The notes: generated by a model from the letters alone, not told the origin. Shown: positions 36,310 to 50,257, counted from the first letter of the stretch. The stretch: DNA of 64,000 nucleotides from Nocardioides sp. (GCA_020636915.1 JACJWV010000008.1:1-64000), one strand, 5' to 3'. Translations and numbers: made by a program.

Positions 36310-37121
36310 GCGCGCAGCTCCTCGTTGGTGCGGAGCACCGCGTCGCGCATCGCCGCGGTGTCCGGGCCCAGGCGCAGCACCTCGCGCGAGGAGCTCGGCA
36401 GCACCGCGGCGGCGGAGCCGAAGAGGCGGCGTACGTCATCGAGGGTGCCGCCCTGGGCACCGAACCCGGGCGCCAGGACCGGGCCGTTGAAGCCGAGGTC
36501 CTCCTCCGTCGACCCGATCGTCGCGCCCACGACGGCTCCGAACGAGCCGAGCGGCTCGGCGCCGGCGTTGAGGTGGCGCAGGTGCCTGAGCACCCGACCG
36601 GCGACGGTGTCGCCCTCGTCGGTGCGGGCGTGCTGCACCTCGGGGCCCTCCTTGTTGGAGGTCAGTGCGAGCACGAACAGGCCGCCGCCGTGGCGACGAG
36701 CGGTGTCGACGAACGGGTCGAGCGAGCCGAAGCCGAGGAAGGGGCTCACGGTCACCGCGTCGCAGCCCAGCGGCGAGGCGGGGTCGAGGTAGGCGTCGGC
36801 GTACGCCTGGCTGGTGGAGCCGATGTCGCCGCGCTTCACGTCGAGCAGCACCAGCGCCCCGGCTGCACGCGACTGCGCGACCACCCGCTCGAGCACGGCC
36901 ACGCCCCGGCTGCCGAACCGCTCGTAGAACGCCGACTGCGGCTTGACCACCGAGACGTGGGGCGCGACCGCATCGACGACGGTCAGGGCGAACCGCTCGA
37001 GCCCGGCGACGTCGTCGTCGAGACCCCACTCCTGCAGGAGGGCGGCGTGCGGGTCGATCCCGACGCAGAAGGGACCGCGCTCGGCGATCGCGGCGTGCAG
37101 GCGGGCGCCGAAGGTGGTCAT
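36306..37121 (-). CDS. pyrF: Orotidine 5'-phosphate decarboxylase (type 2)
   Basis: Last step of UMP synthesis: OMP to UMP and CO2. A 271-aa TIM-barrel protein of the longer PyrF subfamily found in actinobacteria, with FCVGIDPHAALLQEWG, the catalytic LLDVKRGDIGSTSQAY (Lys-Asp pair) and GFGAQGGTLDDVR phosphate loop. The ATG at 37121 overlaps the previous stop (ATGA). Part of the carAB-pyrD-pyrK-pyrDlike-pyrF operon. Confidence 0.97.
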   Translation of the reverse strand: MTTFGARLHAAIAERGPFCVGIDPHAALLQEWGLDDDVAGLERFALTVVDAVAPHVSVVKPQSAFYERFGSRGVAVLERVVAQSRAAGALVLLDVKRGDIGSTSQAYADAYLDPASPLGCDAVTVSPFLGFGSLDPFVDTARRHGGGLFVLALTSNKEGPEVQHARTDEGDTVAGRVLRHLRHLNAGAEPLGSFGAVVGATIGSTEEDLGFNGPVLAPGFGAQGGTLDDVRRLFGSAAAVLPSSSREVLRLGPDTAAMRDAVLRTNEELRA

Positions 37122-37969
37122 GGTGCAGTGTCCTCCTGGGGAGCGGGCCGGGTGGAAGCGAGCTCCGCCGCCAGGTGGGCGGCGGTCGTGGGGTCGTGCA
37201 GGAGTGCGGTGCCGACCTGGACGGCCACGGCTCCGGCGGCCAGGAAGCTGCGGGCGTCGTCGGCCGTCATGATGCCGCCGCCACCGACGACCGGCGCGTC
37301 GGGCAGCGCGGCCCGGACCTCGGTGACGCAGCGCAGCGCGACCGGCCGGATCGCGGGCCCGGACAGCCCCGCCGGCCGGCCGTCGGGCAGGGCCGCGGGC
37401 AGCGCGTCGCCGACCACCACGGCGCCGGCGCCGGCGTCGAGGACGGCACGTGCGGTCTCGACGACGCGGAGCAGGTCGGGGCGGATCTTGGCGAGCACGG
37501 GCACGCCGCGCGGCAGGTCGCGAGCCACCGCGGACACCAGGCTCGCGGCGTGGAACGGCTCACCGCTGACCGGCACCTCGATCGCCGAGAGCCCGGGGGC
37601 GCGGCCGAGCCGGCGGGCGAGCTCGGCGTGCTCCCCGAGCGTCGAGCCGGTGATGGAGACGACGACGCGGGTCCCCGAACGCGCCAGCCACGGCAGCTCG
37701 GTCGCGAGGAACGGCTCGAGGCCCGGGCTCGGGAGGCCGGCGGCGTGCAGGAGGCCCGACGGGGTCTCCACGACCAGCGGTCGGTGGTCGCCGGCACGCG
37801 GGTTGAGGGTGATCGACCGGGTGACGAAGCCGCCGAGGACGGCGAGTCCCTCGTCAGGCAGGTACGGCGCGAGCTCGGGGCCGGTGCCGCCGCAGCCGGC
37901 GGCCACCAGCACCGGGCCGGCCAGGCTCATCCCGGCGAGCTCGACCGGCGCCGGTCCGGAGCCGATCAC
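37118..37969 (-). CDS. PyrD class 1B-like protein with a degenerate active site
   Basis: A 283-aa protein of the dihydroorotate dehydrogenase class 1B family. FMN-binding parts are recognisable: AGLSGPAIRPVALRCV, VVGGGGIMTADDA and AVQVGTALLHDP. The substrate and catalytic parts are not: the SCPN loop with the base Cys is replaced by IEVPVSGEP with loop shortening, the LNAIGLQN-type orotate Asn motif reads LHAAGLPSP, and the TK(S/T)xT lysine is Arg (VTRSIT). Orotate formation is therefore doubtful. The gene sits between pyrK and pyrF, coupled by 4-nt overlaps on both sides, and a full class 2 pyrD is nearby. Its role may be altered or structural. Confidence 0.88.
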   Translation of the reverse strand: MIGSGPAPVELAGMSLAGPVLVAAGCGGTGPELAPYLPDEGLAVLGGFVTRSITLNPRAGDHRPLVVETPSGLLHAAGLPSPGLEPFLATELPWLARSGTRVVVSITGSTLGEHAELARRLGRAPGLSAIEVPVSGEPFHAASLVSAVARDLPRGVPVLAKIRPDLLRVVETARAVLDAGAGAVVVGDALPAALPDGRPAGLSGPAIRPVALRCVTEVRAALPDAPVVGGGGIMTADDARSFLAAGAVAVQVGTALLHDPTTAAHLAAELASTRPAPQEDTAP

Positions 37970-38769
37970 GAGAGCTCACCCCAGCGGACCCGGTCGCCGC
38001 GGACCACCGGACCCTCGGTGCAGGCCCGGACGTCGCGGGCCACCCCGTCCTCGCCGACGACCGGGAGCGGACAACCCCGGCACAGGCCGGTGCTGCACGG
38101 CTGGGGCACGGCGACCGCGGTCTGGCTCCAGGCCCCGTGCTGCTCGGCCGCCGCAGCGGCCGCGTGGAGCGTGTCGACCCGGCCGGCGGCGTACACGACC
38201 TCCGCGCCGGCGCGGACCAACGTGTCGGCGAGGACGTCCGCGGCCCGGCCCCGGATCCCGACCGAGCCGTCCTCGGTGACGACGCTGACCGCACGGGCGG
38301 ACCGGCGGGCCTCGAGGGCGGACAGCAGGTGCGCCTCGTCGCGGGCGGCGACCACGAGCGTGACCGAGCAGCCTCGCTCACGCAGGCGCTCGGCGAGCGG
38401 GAACAGCGGCGCGGCCGCCCACTCCTCCCCCACGAGCACGCAGCTCACCGGTTCCTTCGGCAACGCGAACGGCCGCCCGAGCGGCCCGGTGACCGGCAGC
38501 CGCGCGCCCACCGGCAGCCCGGCCAGCCAGCTGCCGCCGGCCCCGGTGGGGTCGACGACGAGCTGGACCGCCGCGCCGTACCCGCCCACCGTGCGGACCC
38601 GGTGGATCCAGTACGGCCGGCGGGCCAGGTGGGCGGAGTCGGCCGGCGTGACCGCGAGGACGGTGCCGGGGCGGAACCGCTCCGGCACACCGGGCGCCAC
38701 GATCGTCAGGTGCCGGTAGGCCCCGACCCGCCGGGAGTCGAGCACCTCGCCGGTGACGTGCACCGTCAT
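37966..38769 (-). CDS. pyrK: PyrK-type electron-transfer flavoprotein
   Basis: A 267-aa ferredoxin-reductase-like protein. The FAD domain (about 1-95) has RRPYWIHRV in place of the usual RPxSI; the NAD-binding domain follows (about 98-220, [20 protein letters not shown]); the C terminus binds a 2Fe-2S cluster via CSTGLCRGC and a later Cys (VRACTEG). PyrK passes electrons from PyrDB to NAD+. Here its presumed partner is the degenerate PyrD-like protein. The ATG at 38769 overlaps the pyrD stop. Confidence 0.9.
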   Translation of the reverse strand: MTVHVTGEVLDSRRVGAYRHLTIVAPGVPERFRPGTVLAVTPADSAHLARRPYWIHRVRTVGGYGAAVQLVVDPTGAGGSWLAGLPVGARLPVTGPLGRPFALPKEPVSCVLVGEEWAAAPLFPLAERLRERGCSVTLVVAARDEAHLLSALEARRSARAVSVVTEDGSVGIRGRAADVLADTLVRAGAEVVYAAGRVDTLHAAAAAAEQHGAWSQTAVAVPQPCSTGLCRGCPLPVVGEDGVARDVRACTEGPVVRGDRVRWGELS

Positions 38770-39824
38770 CCGCGGCCGCCCTGCACGCCCCGGACGATCC
38801 GCCGGGGCCACAGCGGACCCTCGTAGACGAACGCGGTGTAGCCCTGCAGCAGCGTCGCGCCGGCCGCCAGGCGCGCCCGGGCGTCCTCGACGGTGGTGAT
38901 GCCGCCGACCCCGACCAGCGTGAGGTCCGGACCCACGCGCTCGCGCAGCAGCCGGACCACCTCGAGGGAGCGCGCGGTCAGCGGCCGTCCGGACAGCCCG
39001 CCCGCGCCGATCTCGGCCACCCGGGCCGCCGGGGTCGCGAGCCCGTCGCGCGAGATCGTGGTGTTGGTGGCGATGATCCCGTCGAGCCCGATCGCCACCG
39101 CGAGGTCGGCCACCGCGAGGACGTCGTCGTCGGCCAGGTCGGGAGCGATCTTGACCAGCAGCGGGACGCGCCGGTCCCCGGAGCCGGCGACCTGCTGCAC
39201 GGCCGTCAGGATCGGCTCGAGCTTCTCGACGGCCTGCAGGTCCCGCAGCCCGGGGGTGTTCGGCGAGCTCACGTTGACGACCAGGTAGTCGGCGTACGGC
39301 GCGAGGAGGCGTGCGGACTTCTCGTAGTCGCGCACGGCCTCGTCCTCGGGGACGACCTTGCTCTTGCCGATGTTCACACCGAGGACGGGGCCGCCCTCGT
39401 CGACCGAGCGCCGCCCGCGGGTGCGGAGCCGCTCGGCGACCACCTCGGCGCCGTCGTTGTTGAAGCCCATCCGGTTGACGACCGCCCGGTCGGCGGGCAG
39501 GCGGAACAGGCGCGGCCGCGGGTTGCCCGGCTGGGGCTCGCCCGTCACGGTGCCGACCTCGACGTGGCCGAAGCCGAGCGCCGCCAGCGCGTCGATCCCG
39601 ACGGCGTTCTTGTCGAACCCCGCCGCCAGCCCCAGCACGTTGGGGAAGGTCAGGCCGAGCGCCTGGACCGGACCCCCGGGGAGGTGCCGGAGCCCGGTGG
39701 CCGGGCGTGCCGCGCGGATCGCCCGGAACGCCCGGTGGTGGGCACGCTCCGGGTCGGTCCGGGTCAGGACGTGGTCGAAGAGGAAGGAGTAGACGGGTGG
39801 TTTCGAGGCTCGCTCCGCTCGCAC
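38766..39824 (-). CDS. pyrD: Dihydroorotate dehydrogenase (quinone), class 2
   Basis: Oxidises dihydroorotate to orotate with membrane quinone. The ~352-aa protein has the class 2 N-terminal helical membrane-associated segment ([19 protein letters not shown]), the catalytic Ser motif [15 protein letters not shown], and FMN-binding [19 protein letters not shown]. All key residues are intact, so this is the working enzyme. The start is uncertain: GTG at 39824 or 39833, both inside a palindromic repeat that also contains the carB stop. Confidence 0.95.
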   Translation of the reverse strand: MRAERASKPPVYSFLFDHVLTRTDPERAHHRAFRAIRAARPATGLRHLPGGPVQALGLTFPNVLGLAAGFDKNAVGIDALAALGFGHVEVGTVTGEPQPGNPRPRLFRLPADRAVVNRMGFNNDGAEVVAERLRTRGRRSVDEGGPVLGVNIGKSKVVPEDEAVRDYEKSARLLAPYADYLVVNVSSPNTPGLRDLQAVEKLEPILTAVQQVAGSGDRRVPLLVKIAPDLADDDVLAVADLAVAIGLDGIIATNTTISRDGLATPAARVAEIGAGGLSGRPLTARSLEVVRLLRERVGPDLTLVGVGGITTVEDARARLAAGATLLQGYTAFVYEGPLWPRRIVRGVQGGRG

Positions 39825-39825
39825 C

Positions 39826-39834
<9 letters not shown>
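39796..39834. repeat. REP-like palindrome at the carB/pyrD junction
   Basis: GGTGGTT ... AACCACC terminal inverted repeats enclose TCGAGGCTCGCTCCGCTCGC. The element supplies the carB TGA (39826-39828) and both candidate pyrD GTG starts, and encodes the first ~10 residues of PyrD. It resembles the common palindromic repeats of Nocardioides-like genomes. Confidence 0.8.
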
Positions 39835-43163
<3,329 letters not shown>

Positions 43164-43164
<1 letters not shown>

Positions 43165-44300
43165 CAGATCTCCCCTGCCATGAGCTGGACGAACCGGTCG
43201 AAGAGGTACGCCGCGTCGTGCGGTCCGGCAGCTGCCTCGGGGTGGTACTGCACCGAGAAGCCCAACAGCCGTCCGCCCTCCGACTCCGGGGCGCGCAGCT
43301 CGAGCCCCTCGACGACGTCGTCATTGAGGCAGACATGGCTGACGCTGGCCTCGCCGTACGGCGTGGTGGTGCTGCCCTCGAGCGGCGCGTCGACGGCGAA
43401 CCCGTGGTTGTGGGCGGTCACCTCGGTCTTGCCCGTCGTGCGGTCCATCACCGGTTGGTTGATGCCGCGGTGGCCGTACTTGAGCTTGTAGGTGCCGAAC
43501 CCGAGCGCCCGGCCGAAGAGCTGGTTGCCGAAGCAGATCCCGAAGTAGGGCAGCCCCTCGGCGAGCGCACCCCGGAGCACCTCGACCTGGTGGGTGGTGG
43601 CGGCGGGGTCGCCCGGGCCGTTGGAGTAGAACAGCCCGTCCGGGGCCACGGCCCGGATGTCGTCGAGACTGGCGGTCGCCGGCAGGACGTGCACCTCGAT
43701 GCCGCGCTCGGCCATCCGGTACGGCGTCATCGACTTGATGCCGAGGTCCAGCGCCGCGACCGTGTAGCGGCGCTCGCCGATCGCCGGGACGACGTACGCC
43801 TCCTGCGTGGAGACCTCGGAGGCGAGCTCGGCGCCGGCCATCTCGCCGGACTCCCTGACCCGCGCCAGCAGCTCGGCGGGATCGGTCTCGGTGGAGGAGA
43901 TGCCGACCCGCATCGCCCCCCGCTCGCGCAGGTGGCGGGTCAGCGCCCGCGTGTCGATGCCCGAGATGCCGACGACCCCCTGCTCGCGCAGCTCTTCGTC
44001 GAGCGTGCGGCGCGCCCGCCAGCTCGACGAGCGGCGGGCGGGGTCGCGGACGACGTAGCCGGCCACCCAGATCCGCCGGCTCTCGGGGTCCTCGTCGTTG
44101 ACGCCCGTGTTGCCGATGTGCGGTGCCGTCATCACGACGACCTGGCGGTGGTACGACGGGTCGGTCAGCGTCTCCTGGTAGCCGGTCATCCCGGTGTTGA
44201 AGACGGCCTCGCCGAAGGTCTCCCCCGCGGCGCCGTAGGACTCGCCGTGGAAGGTGCGGCCATCCTCGAGGACGAGGATCGCGGGTGCGTTCGCGGACAA
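43164..44300 (-). CDS. carA: Carbamoyl-phosphate synthase small subunit
   Basis: Glutamine amidotransferase subunit that delivers ammonia to CarB. The 378 aa have an N-terminal CPSase domain ([14 protein letters not shown]) and a class I amidotransferase domain with the nucleophile in [15 protein letters not shown] and the catalytic His/Glu in [11 protein letters not shown]. The start is TTG at 44300, 8 nt after GGAGG; the Shine-Dalgarno sequence is part of the PyrR-binding leader at 44309-44351, so PyrR can block ribosome access. It is the first gene of the lower pyr operon. Confidence 0.97.
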
Positions 44301-44308
44301 GCGCTGTA

Positions 44309-44351
44309 CCTCCTTCTCCGCCTCACGGGACGGATCGTTAAAGGATGTCGA
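44309..44351 (-). promoter_or_regulatory. PyrR-binding leader element of carA
   Basis: 42 of 43 bases are identical to the pyrR leader at 48236-48278. The minus-strand RNA reads TCGACATCCTTTAACGA, then the hairpin core CCGTCCCGTGAGGCGG, then GAGAAGGAGG, the ribosome-binding site of carA. The core fits the PyrR-binding loop (conserved TCC...GTGAGG). UMP-loaded PyrR should sequester the ribosome-binding site, as known in mycobacteria. Confidence 0.9.
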
Positions 44352-44359
44352 GCGGGACG

Positions 44360-44365
44360 AATCTA
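44360..44365 (-). promoter_or_regulatory. -10 hexamer of the carA promoter
   Basis: TAGATT on the minus strand, directly adjoining the stop of the serine hydrolase gene (44366). Transcription would begin about 6 nt before the PyrR element, giving a leader of about 55 nt. It makes carA onward a separately initiated unit. Confidence 0.6.
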
Positions 44366-45382
44366 TCAACGGGTCGACCCCGTCCCGCAGAGGAGTCCAT
44401 CGAGCAGACCGACCACCGGCCAGGCTCCGTCGGTGGTGTTGGAGAGGACCGAGAAGGTCACCCTGCCGGGCACGTGGACGGAGCGGAACGACGCACCCGC
44501 GTCGCTCCCGGTCATCAGTGCGGCGTCGCCCCGTCGGCGCACGCCCAGGGCGAAGGCGTGCGGGTCCGCGCTGCGGGCGCAGAGCATCTCGGCGCGGGTC
44601 TCCGGGGCGATCAGGCGTCCCTCCTCGAGCGCGCGCCACAGGCGAACCACGTCGCCCGCGGTGGTGAAGATGCCGCCGTCACCCCCGCCGACGACCGGCA
44701 GGTGGAGGACGTTGGTGCGCGGGGCCGCTGCGTCGAGGTAGCCCACCGCGGCGTCGCCCGGCAGCTCGTCGCTGCGGAGGTAGGCCGTCCGACCGAGGTC
44801 GGCGCGCTCGACGACGAGACCGCGCACGAGATCGTGGAACGGTCGCCCGGCCGCCCGCTCGGCCACGATCGCCAGCACGCAGTAGCCGCCGTTGCAGTAG
44901 GCCACGTCGGTGCCCGGCGCGAAGACCTGCGGGACGCCGTCGAGCACGGCGAGGTAGGACTCGGCCGTGTCGAGGGTGTGGACCGGCACGTCGAGGACGT
45001 GGTCGGTCGTGCTCTCGAGCAGGCTCTCGTCGAGGTAGTCGCCGATCCCCGAGCGGTGGCACAACAGCTGCTCGACGGTGACGTCGTCGTCGACGAGCGG
45101 GAGGTCGCTGCCCAGGTGGTCCCGCACCCGGGTGTCGAGAGCCAGGGTTCCTGCATCCACGAGGGACAGCACGGTCAGCGCCGTGAACGTCTTCGCCCCG
45201 CTGGCGACCGCGATCCGGGTGTCCGCGGTCATGGGGATGCCGTGCGCCCGGTCAAGGAAGCCGTACGCCGCCTCGACCGGCTCGTGACCGTCGAGGTCGA
45301 CGCGCACCACGCCCGAGAACGACGTCTCCGCCGCGACGGCGTCGAGAGCCGCGGTGAGGTCGGTGGCGGAGGCAGCGGTCAC
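44366..45382 (-). CDS. Serine hydrolase, beta-lactamase/class C PBP family
   Basis: A 338-aa protein of the beta-lactamase-related (Pfam Beta-lactamase) serine hydrolase group. Motifs: SGAKTF (SxxK, nucleophile Ser about residue 61), AYCNGGY (YxN) near 161. No signal peptide is seen, so it is probably cytoplasmic; likely an esterase or peptidase rather than an antibiotic-hydrolysing enzyme. It lies between pyrC and carA on the same strand, an unusual interruption of the pyr genes, and its stop abuts the carA -10. GTG/ATG start at 45382, 4 nt after the pyrC stop. Confidence 0.85.
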   Translation of the reverse strand: MTAASATDLTAALDAVAAETSFSGVVRVDLDGHEPVEAAYGFLDRAHGIPMTADTRIAVASGAKTFTALTVLSLVDAGTLALDTRVRDHLGSDLPLVDDDVTVEQLLCHRSGIGDYLDESLLESTTDHVLDVPVHTLDTAESYLAVLDGVPQVFAPGTDVAYCNGGYCVLAIVAERAAGRPFHDLVRGLVVERADLGRTAYLRSDELPGDAAVGYLDAAAPRTNVLHLPVVGGGDGGIFTTAGDVVRLWRALEEGRLIAPETRAEMLCARSADPHAFALGVRRRGDAALMTGSDAGASFRSVHVPGRVTFSVLSNTTDGAWPVVGLLDGLLCGTGSTR

Positions 45383-45386
45383 TCGG

Positions 45387-46684
45387 TCACTGCAGCTTCC
45401 CGTCGAGCACGGTGGCCCGGCCCCGGAGGAACGTCGCGACCACCCGGCCGGGCAGCTCCATCCCGCGGTAGGGCGTGTTGCGGCTCAGGCTGGCCGACTC
45501 GGCCGGGTCGACGGTGCGGCTGGCGGCAGGGTCGTAGAGGACGACGTTCGCCGGCTCGCCGACCTCGAGAGGCCGCCCGTGCTGCTCCGAGATCCGACCG
45601 ATCCGCGCCGGCGCGTAGGACATCCGCTCGGCGACCCCCGCCCAGTCCAGCAGGCCGGTGTCGACCATCGTCTGCTGCACGACCGAGAGCGCGGTCTCGA
45701 GCCCGAGCATGCCGAACGCCGCGGCCGCCCACTCGCAGTCCTTGTCCTCGTGCGGGTGCGGCGCGTGGTCGGTCGCGACGATGTCGATGGTGCCGTCGGC
45801 CAGGCCCGCGCGGAGCGCCTCGGCGTCCGCCGCGGTGCGCAGCGGCGGGTTGACCTTGTAGATCGGGTCGTAGGTCTCGGCCAGCGCGTCGGTCAGCAGC
45901 AGGTGGTGCGGGCACGCCTCGGCGGTCACGTCCCAGGTGCCGTCCTTCGCGGCCTTGCCCTTGGCCCACCGGATCAGCTCGACCGAGCCGGCCGTCGAGA
46001 CGTGGCAGACGTGCAGGCGCGAGCCGACGTGCTCGGCGAGCAGGACGTCGCGCGCGATGATCGCCTCCTCCGCGACCGCCGGCCACCCGGCCAGCCCGAG
46101 GCGGCCGGAGAGCTCGCCCTCGTTCATCTGCGCGTTCTCGGTCAGCCGCGGCTCCTGGGCGTGCTGGGCGACGACGCCGTCGAAGGCCTTGACGTACTCC
46201 AGCGCGCGGCGCATCAGCACCGCGTCGCTGACGCACTTCCCGTCGTCGGAGAACACCCGGACCCGGGCCGCGGAGTCGGCCATGGCGCCGAGCTCGGCGA
46301 GGCGTTCGCCCTGCAGGCCCACGGTGACCGCACCGACCGGGAAGACGTCGCAGTAGCCGGCCTCACGGCCCAGCCGCCAGACCTGCTCGACGACTCCGGC
46401 GGTGTCCGCGACCGGTTCGGTGTTGGCCATCGCGTGCACCGCGGTGAAGCCGCCCATCGCGGCCGCGTGCGTGCCGGTCTCGACGGTCTCGGCGTCCTCA
46501 CGGCCGGGCTCGCGCAGGTGGGTGTGCAGGTCCACCAGGCCCGGCAGCGCGACCAGGCCGGTCGCGTCGACGGTCTCGGCGTCGGACGGGGCGTCCGCGG
46601 GGTCGGCGATCACGCCGTCGCGGAGCAGCAGGTCGGTCGGCGTACCGCCGACGACGCTGACGTTCTTGATCAGGTACGTGGTGC

Positions 46685-46688
<4 letters not shown>
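45387..46688 (-). CDS. pyrC: Dihydroorotase
   Basis: Closes carbamoyl aspartate to dihydroorotate. The 433 aa have class I dihydroorotase metal-site motifs [24 protein letters not shown] and [15 protein letters not shown]. The GTG at 46688 overlaps the pyrB stop (GTGA). Part of pyrR-pyrB-pyrC. Confidence 0.97.
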
Positions 46689-48278
<1,590 letters not shown>

Positions 48279-48286
48279 TCGCTGGA

Positions 48287-48292
48287 ACCCTA
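48287..48292 (-). promoter_or_regulatory. -10 hexamer of the pyrR promoter
   Basis: TAGGGT on the minus strand, 8 nt before the PyrR element, mirroring the carA layout; leader about 55-60 nt. Confidence 0.55.
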
Positions 48293-48373
48293 CCTCCGCC
48301 GACGCGGCCCGGGCGAACCGGACCCGGCGTTTCTCGGAGCGTGGGACGACCGGGCGCCGCGCGCCGGGCGAGT

Positions 48374-48389
48374 GCCGGCGCACACCGGC
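48374..48389 (-). terminator. Hairpin after the quinone oxidoreductase gene (weak candidate)
   Basis: GCCGG (48374-48378) and CCGGC (48385-48389) lie just past the oxidoreductase stop and before the pyrR promoter. No U-tract; it is listed only because of position. Confidence 0.3.
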
Positions 48390-48392
48390 GCG

Positions 48393-49409
48393 TCAGGCGT
48401 CGGCGATGTCGAGCAGGACCTTCCCCACAGCGCCGTGCTCGACCGCGTCGTGCGCAGCGGCGGCCTGCTCCAGCGGGTAGTGGTGCAGGGGCAGGCCGGC
48501 TTCCTCGCCCACCCGCAGCGCACCGTCGGTGATCGCGGCGTTCACGTCCTCGACGGCGGCACGGACCAGGCCCGGGTCGAGGGTGTAGAGGATGAGGAAC
48601 TGGAAGCGGAGATTCTTGCCGAAGGCCGCCCGCAGCGGCATCGTCATCTCGTCGCCGCCGTTGTTGGCGTAGATCGACACCAGGCCGTGGACCTTGACCA
48701 GGTCGAGGTCCACGGCGACGTTCTGGGCGGGCGCCACCTCCACGGAGATGTCGACGCCGTCGGGGCAGAGGGCACGGACCTCCTCGGCGACGTCGGCCAC
48801 CCGGTAGTTCACGACGTGGTGCGCACCGGCGGCCACGGCGAGCGCCGCCTTCTCCTCGCTGCTCACCGTGGCGACGACCGTCGCGCCCGACCACCGGGCC
48901 AGCTGGATCGCGGCGTTGCCCACCGCGCCGGCGCCGCCGGCCACCAGCACCGTGCGTCCGGTGAGCGCTCCCGGCCCGAGGCGCGCGGGGCCGAACTCGG
49001 ACGCCGTCAGCGCCCGGTGAGCGGTCACCGCCGGGACACCGACGCTCGCACCGAGGTCGAAGTCGGCGGCCTCGGGGAGCGGGGCGACCTTCGCGGTCGG
49101 CTGGACGGTGAGCTGGGCGGCGGTGCCGTACGGGCGCTCGTGCTGGGCCAGCACCAGCCACACCCGGTCCCCCACGGCGAAGCCCTGCACCTCGGGACCG
49201 ACCGCGTCGACGTACCCGGCGCCGTCCTGCCCGGGCGTGACCTCGGCGTAGCCGCTCATCATCCCGGCGCGGAACTTCCAGTCGGTGGGATTGACCCCTG
49301 ACCGCACCAGCCGGACGCGGACCTCCCCCGGGCCGGGCTCGGGCACGTCGCGCTCGACGACCTGCAGGACGGATGACGGACCGGTCTCGCGGTAGACGAC
49401 GGCGCGCAT
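48393..49409 (-). CDS. Zinc-free MDR-type quinone oxidoreductase
   Basis: A 338-aa medium-chain reductase resembling zeta-crystallin/quinone oxidoreductase: GroES-like domain first (MRAVVYRETGPSSVLQVVE), then a Rossmann NADPH domain (about 140-270, VLVAGGAGAVGNAAIQLARWSG). There are no structural zinc cysteines. It would reduce a quinone or enone with NADPH; the substrate is unknown. ATG at 49409 with GAGGAGCGACCC as ribosome-binding site. Divergent from the FMN-oxidase-like gene at 49487, with a shared intergenic inverted repeat. Confidence 0.9.
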   Translation of the reverse strand: MRAVVYRETGPSSVLQVVERDVPEPGPGEVRVRLVRSGVNPTDWKFRAGMMSGYAEVTPGQDGAGYVDAVGPEVQGFAVGDRVWLVLAQHERPYGTAAQLTVQPTAKVAPLPEAADFDLGASVGVPAVTAHRALTASEFGPARLGPGALTGRTVLVAGGAGAVGNAAIQLARWSGATVVATVSSEEKAALAVAAGAHHVVNYRVADVAEEVRALCPDGVDISVEVAPAQNVAVDLDLVKVHGLVSIYANNGGDEMTMPLRAAFGKNLRFQFLILYTLDPGLVRAAVEDVNAAITDGALRVGEEAGLPLHHYPLEQAAAAHDAVEHGAVGKVLLDIADA

Positions 49410-49444
49410 GGGTCGCTCCTCGGGGGTTGGGGGTGCCAGGAGGT

Positions 49445-49469
49445 GGTTACGGTCTGCGCGTAGGTAACC
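49445..49469. promoter_or_regulatory. Inverted repeat in the divergent promoter region (possible operator)
   Basis: GGTTAC (49445-49450) and GTAACC (49464-49469), 13 nt apart, midway between two divergent redox genes. The dyad could bind a regulator; none is encoded next to it. Confidence 0.35.
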
Positions 49470-49486
49470 GTCCCACAGGAGGTTCC

Positions 49487-49891
49487 ATGCCCGACCTGCC
49501 GTTCCCCGACCACGTGCGCGAGCTTCTCGCCCGCCCGAACCCGGCCGTCGTGGCCACCCTGCGCTCCGACGGCGCACCGGTGTCGGTGGCGACGTGGTAC
49601 CTCCTCGACGGCGACCGGGTGCTGCTCAACATGGACCACTCGCGGGTCCGGCTGGCGCACCTGCGCCGGGACCCTCGACTGTCGCTGACGGTGCTCGACG
49701 AGGCCGGGTGGTACACGCACGTCTCACTGGTCGGGCGGGTCACCGAGCTGTACGACGACGAGGGGCTCGCCGACATCGACCGGCTCAGCACCCACTACCG
49801 CGGGCAGCCCTACCCGAACCGCGACAGCCCCCGCGTCAGCGCGTGGATGAGCGTCGACCGCTGGCACGGGTGGGGCGCCGTCACCGACTGA
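49487..49891 (+). CDS. PPOX-class (flavin/F420-type split-barrel) oxidoreductase
   Basis: A 134-aa split-beta-barrel protein of the pyridoxamine-phosphate-oxidase-like class. Motifs: NPAVVATLRSDGAPVSVATWYLLDGDRV and NMDHSRVRLAHLRRDPRLSLTVLD (described by position about 17-78), with SRVRLAHLRRDP the cofactor phosphate-binding part. Many actinobacterial members of this size use F420; whether FMN, heme or F420 is bound here cannot be told. ATG at 49487 with ACAGGAGGTTCC upstream. A 12-bp repeat begins 7 nt after its stop. Confidence 0.88.
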   Translation: MPDLPFPDHVRELLARPNPAVVATLRSDGAPVSVATWYLLDGDRVLLNMDHSRVRLAHLRRDPRLSLTVLDEAGWYTHVSLVGRVTELYDDEGLADIDRLSTHYRGQPYPNRDSPRVSAWMSVDRWHGWGAVTD

Positions 49892-49898
49892 CGGCCCC

Positions 49899-49946
49899 CG
49901 GCTCCCGCCCCGGCTCCCGCCCCGGCTCCCGCCCCGGCTCCCGCCC
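49899..49946. repeat. 12-bp tandem repeat, 4 copies, just after the PPOX gene
   Basis: Four exact copies of CGGCTCCCGCCC beginning 7 nt after the TGA stop, leading directly into the larger repeat cluster. Confidence 0.97.
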
Positions 49947-49947
49947 G

Positions 49948-50176
49948 CGGACGTCATACGAGCTGGTCGCCCGAGCAGCCCGCGCGAATGACCTTGCCAC
50001 GGACACTGGGCGGACGTCATACGAGCTGATCGCCCGGGCAGCCGCACCGCATGACATCACGCCGGACGTCATACGAGCTGGTCCCCCGGGCAGCCCGCGC
50101 GAATGACCTTGCCGCGGACACTGGGCGGACGTCATACGCGCTGATCGCCTGCGCAGCCGCACCGCATGACGTCCCC
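49948..50176. repeat. 115-bp higher-order repeat with GGACGTCAT palindromic subunits
   Basis: Two copies of a 115-bp unit, each made of subunit A (63 bp; 49948-50010, 50063-50125) and B (52 bp; 50011-50062, 50126-~50176). All four subunits begin CGGACGTCATACGNGCTG. B subunits end with ATGACATCA or ATGACGTCC, so each B has inverted ends (GTCAT...ATGAC). A and B share the TCGCCCG(G/A)GCAGCC segment. This gene-free interval separates the convergent PPOX and MinD-like genes. Confidence 0.92.
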
Positions 50177-50224
50177 GCGGTGGCCCCGGCTGCCCCGGCT
50201 GGCCCCGACAGCCCGACGACACGA

Positions 50225-50257
50225 CAGCGCGGCTACAGCGCGGCTACAGCGCGGCGG
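50225..50257. repeat. 11-bp tandem repeat, 3 copies, at the 3' end of the MinD-like gene
   Basis: ACAGCGCGGCT twice and a third ACAGCGCGGCG. The repeat includes the minus-strand stop codon (50244-50246) and encodes the final Ala/Leu residues. Confidence 0.9.

Noticed and set aside
37118..37969. Calling this gene a second functional dihydroorotate dehydrogenase
   Set aside because: Substrate and catalytic residues expected for class 1B are missing, so only family membership is claimed.
44366..45382. Antibiotic-resistance beta-lactamase
   Set aside because: SxxK and YxN motifs place it in the broad serine hydrolase family, but no signal peptide or class-specific KTG triad was identified, and the context is metabolic.
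49948..50176. CRISPR array
   Set aside because: Modules are of unequal length (63 and 52 bp), the intervening sequences are themselves repeated, and no cas genes are present.
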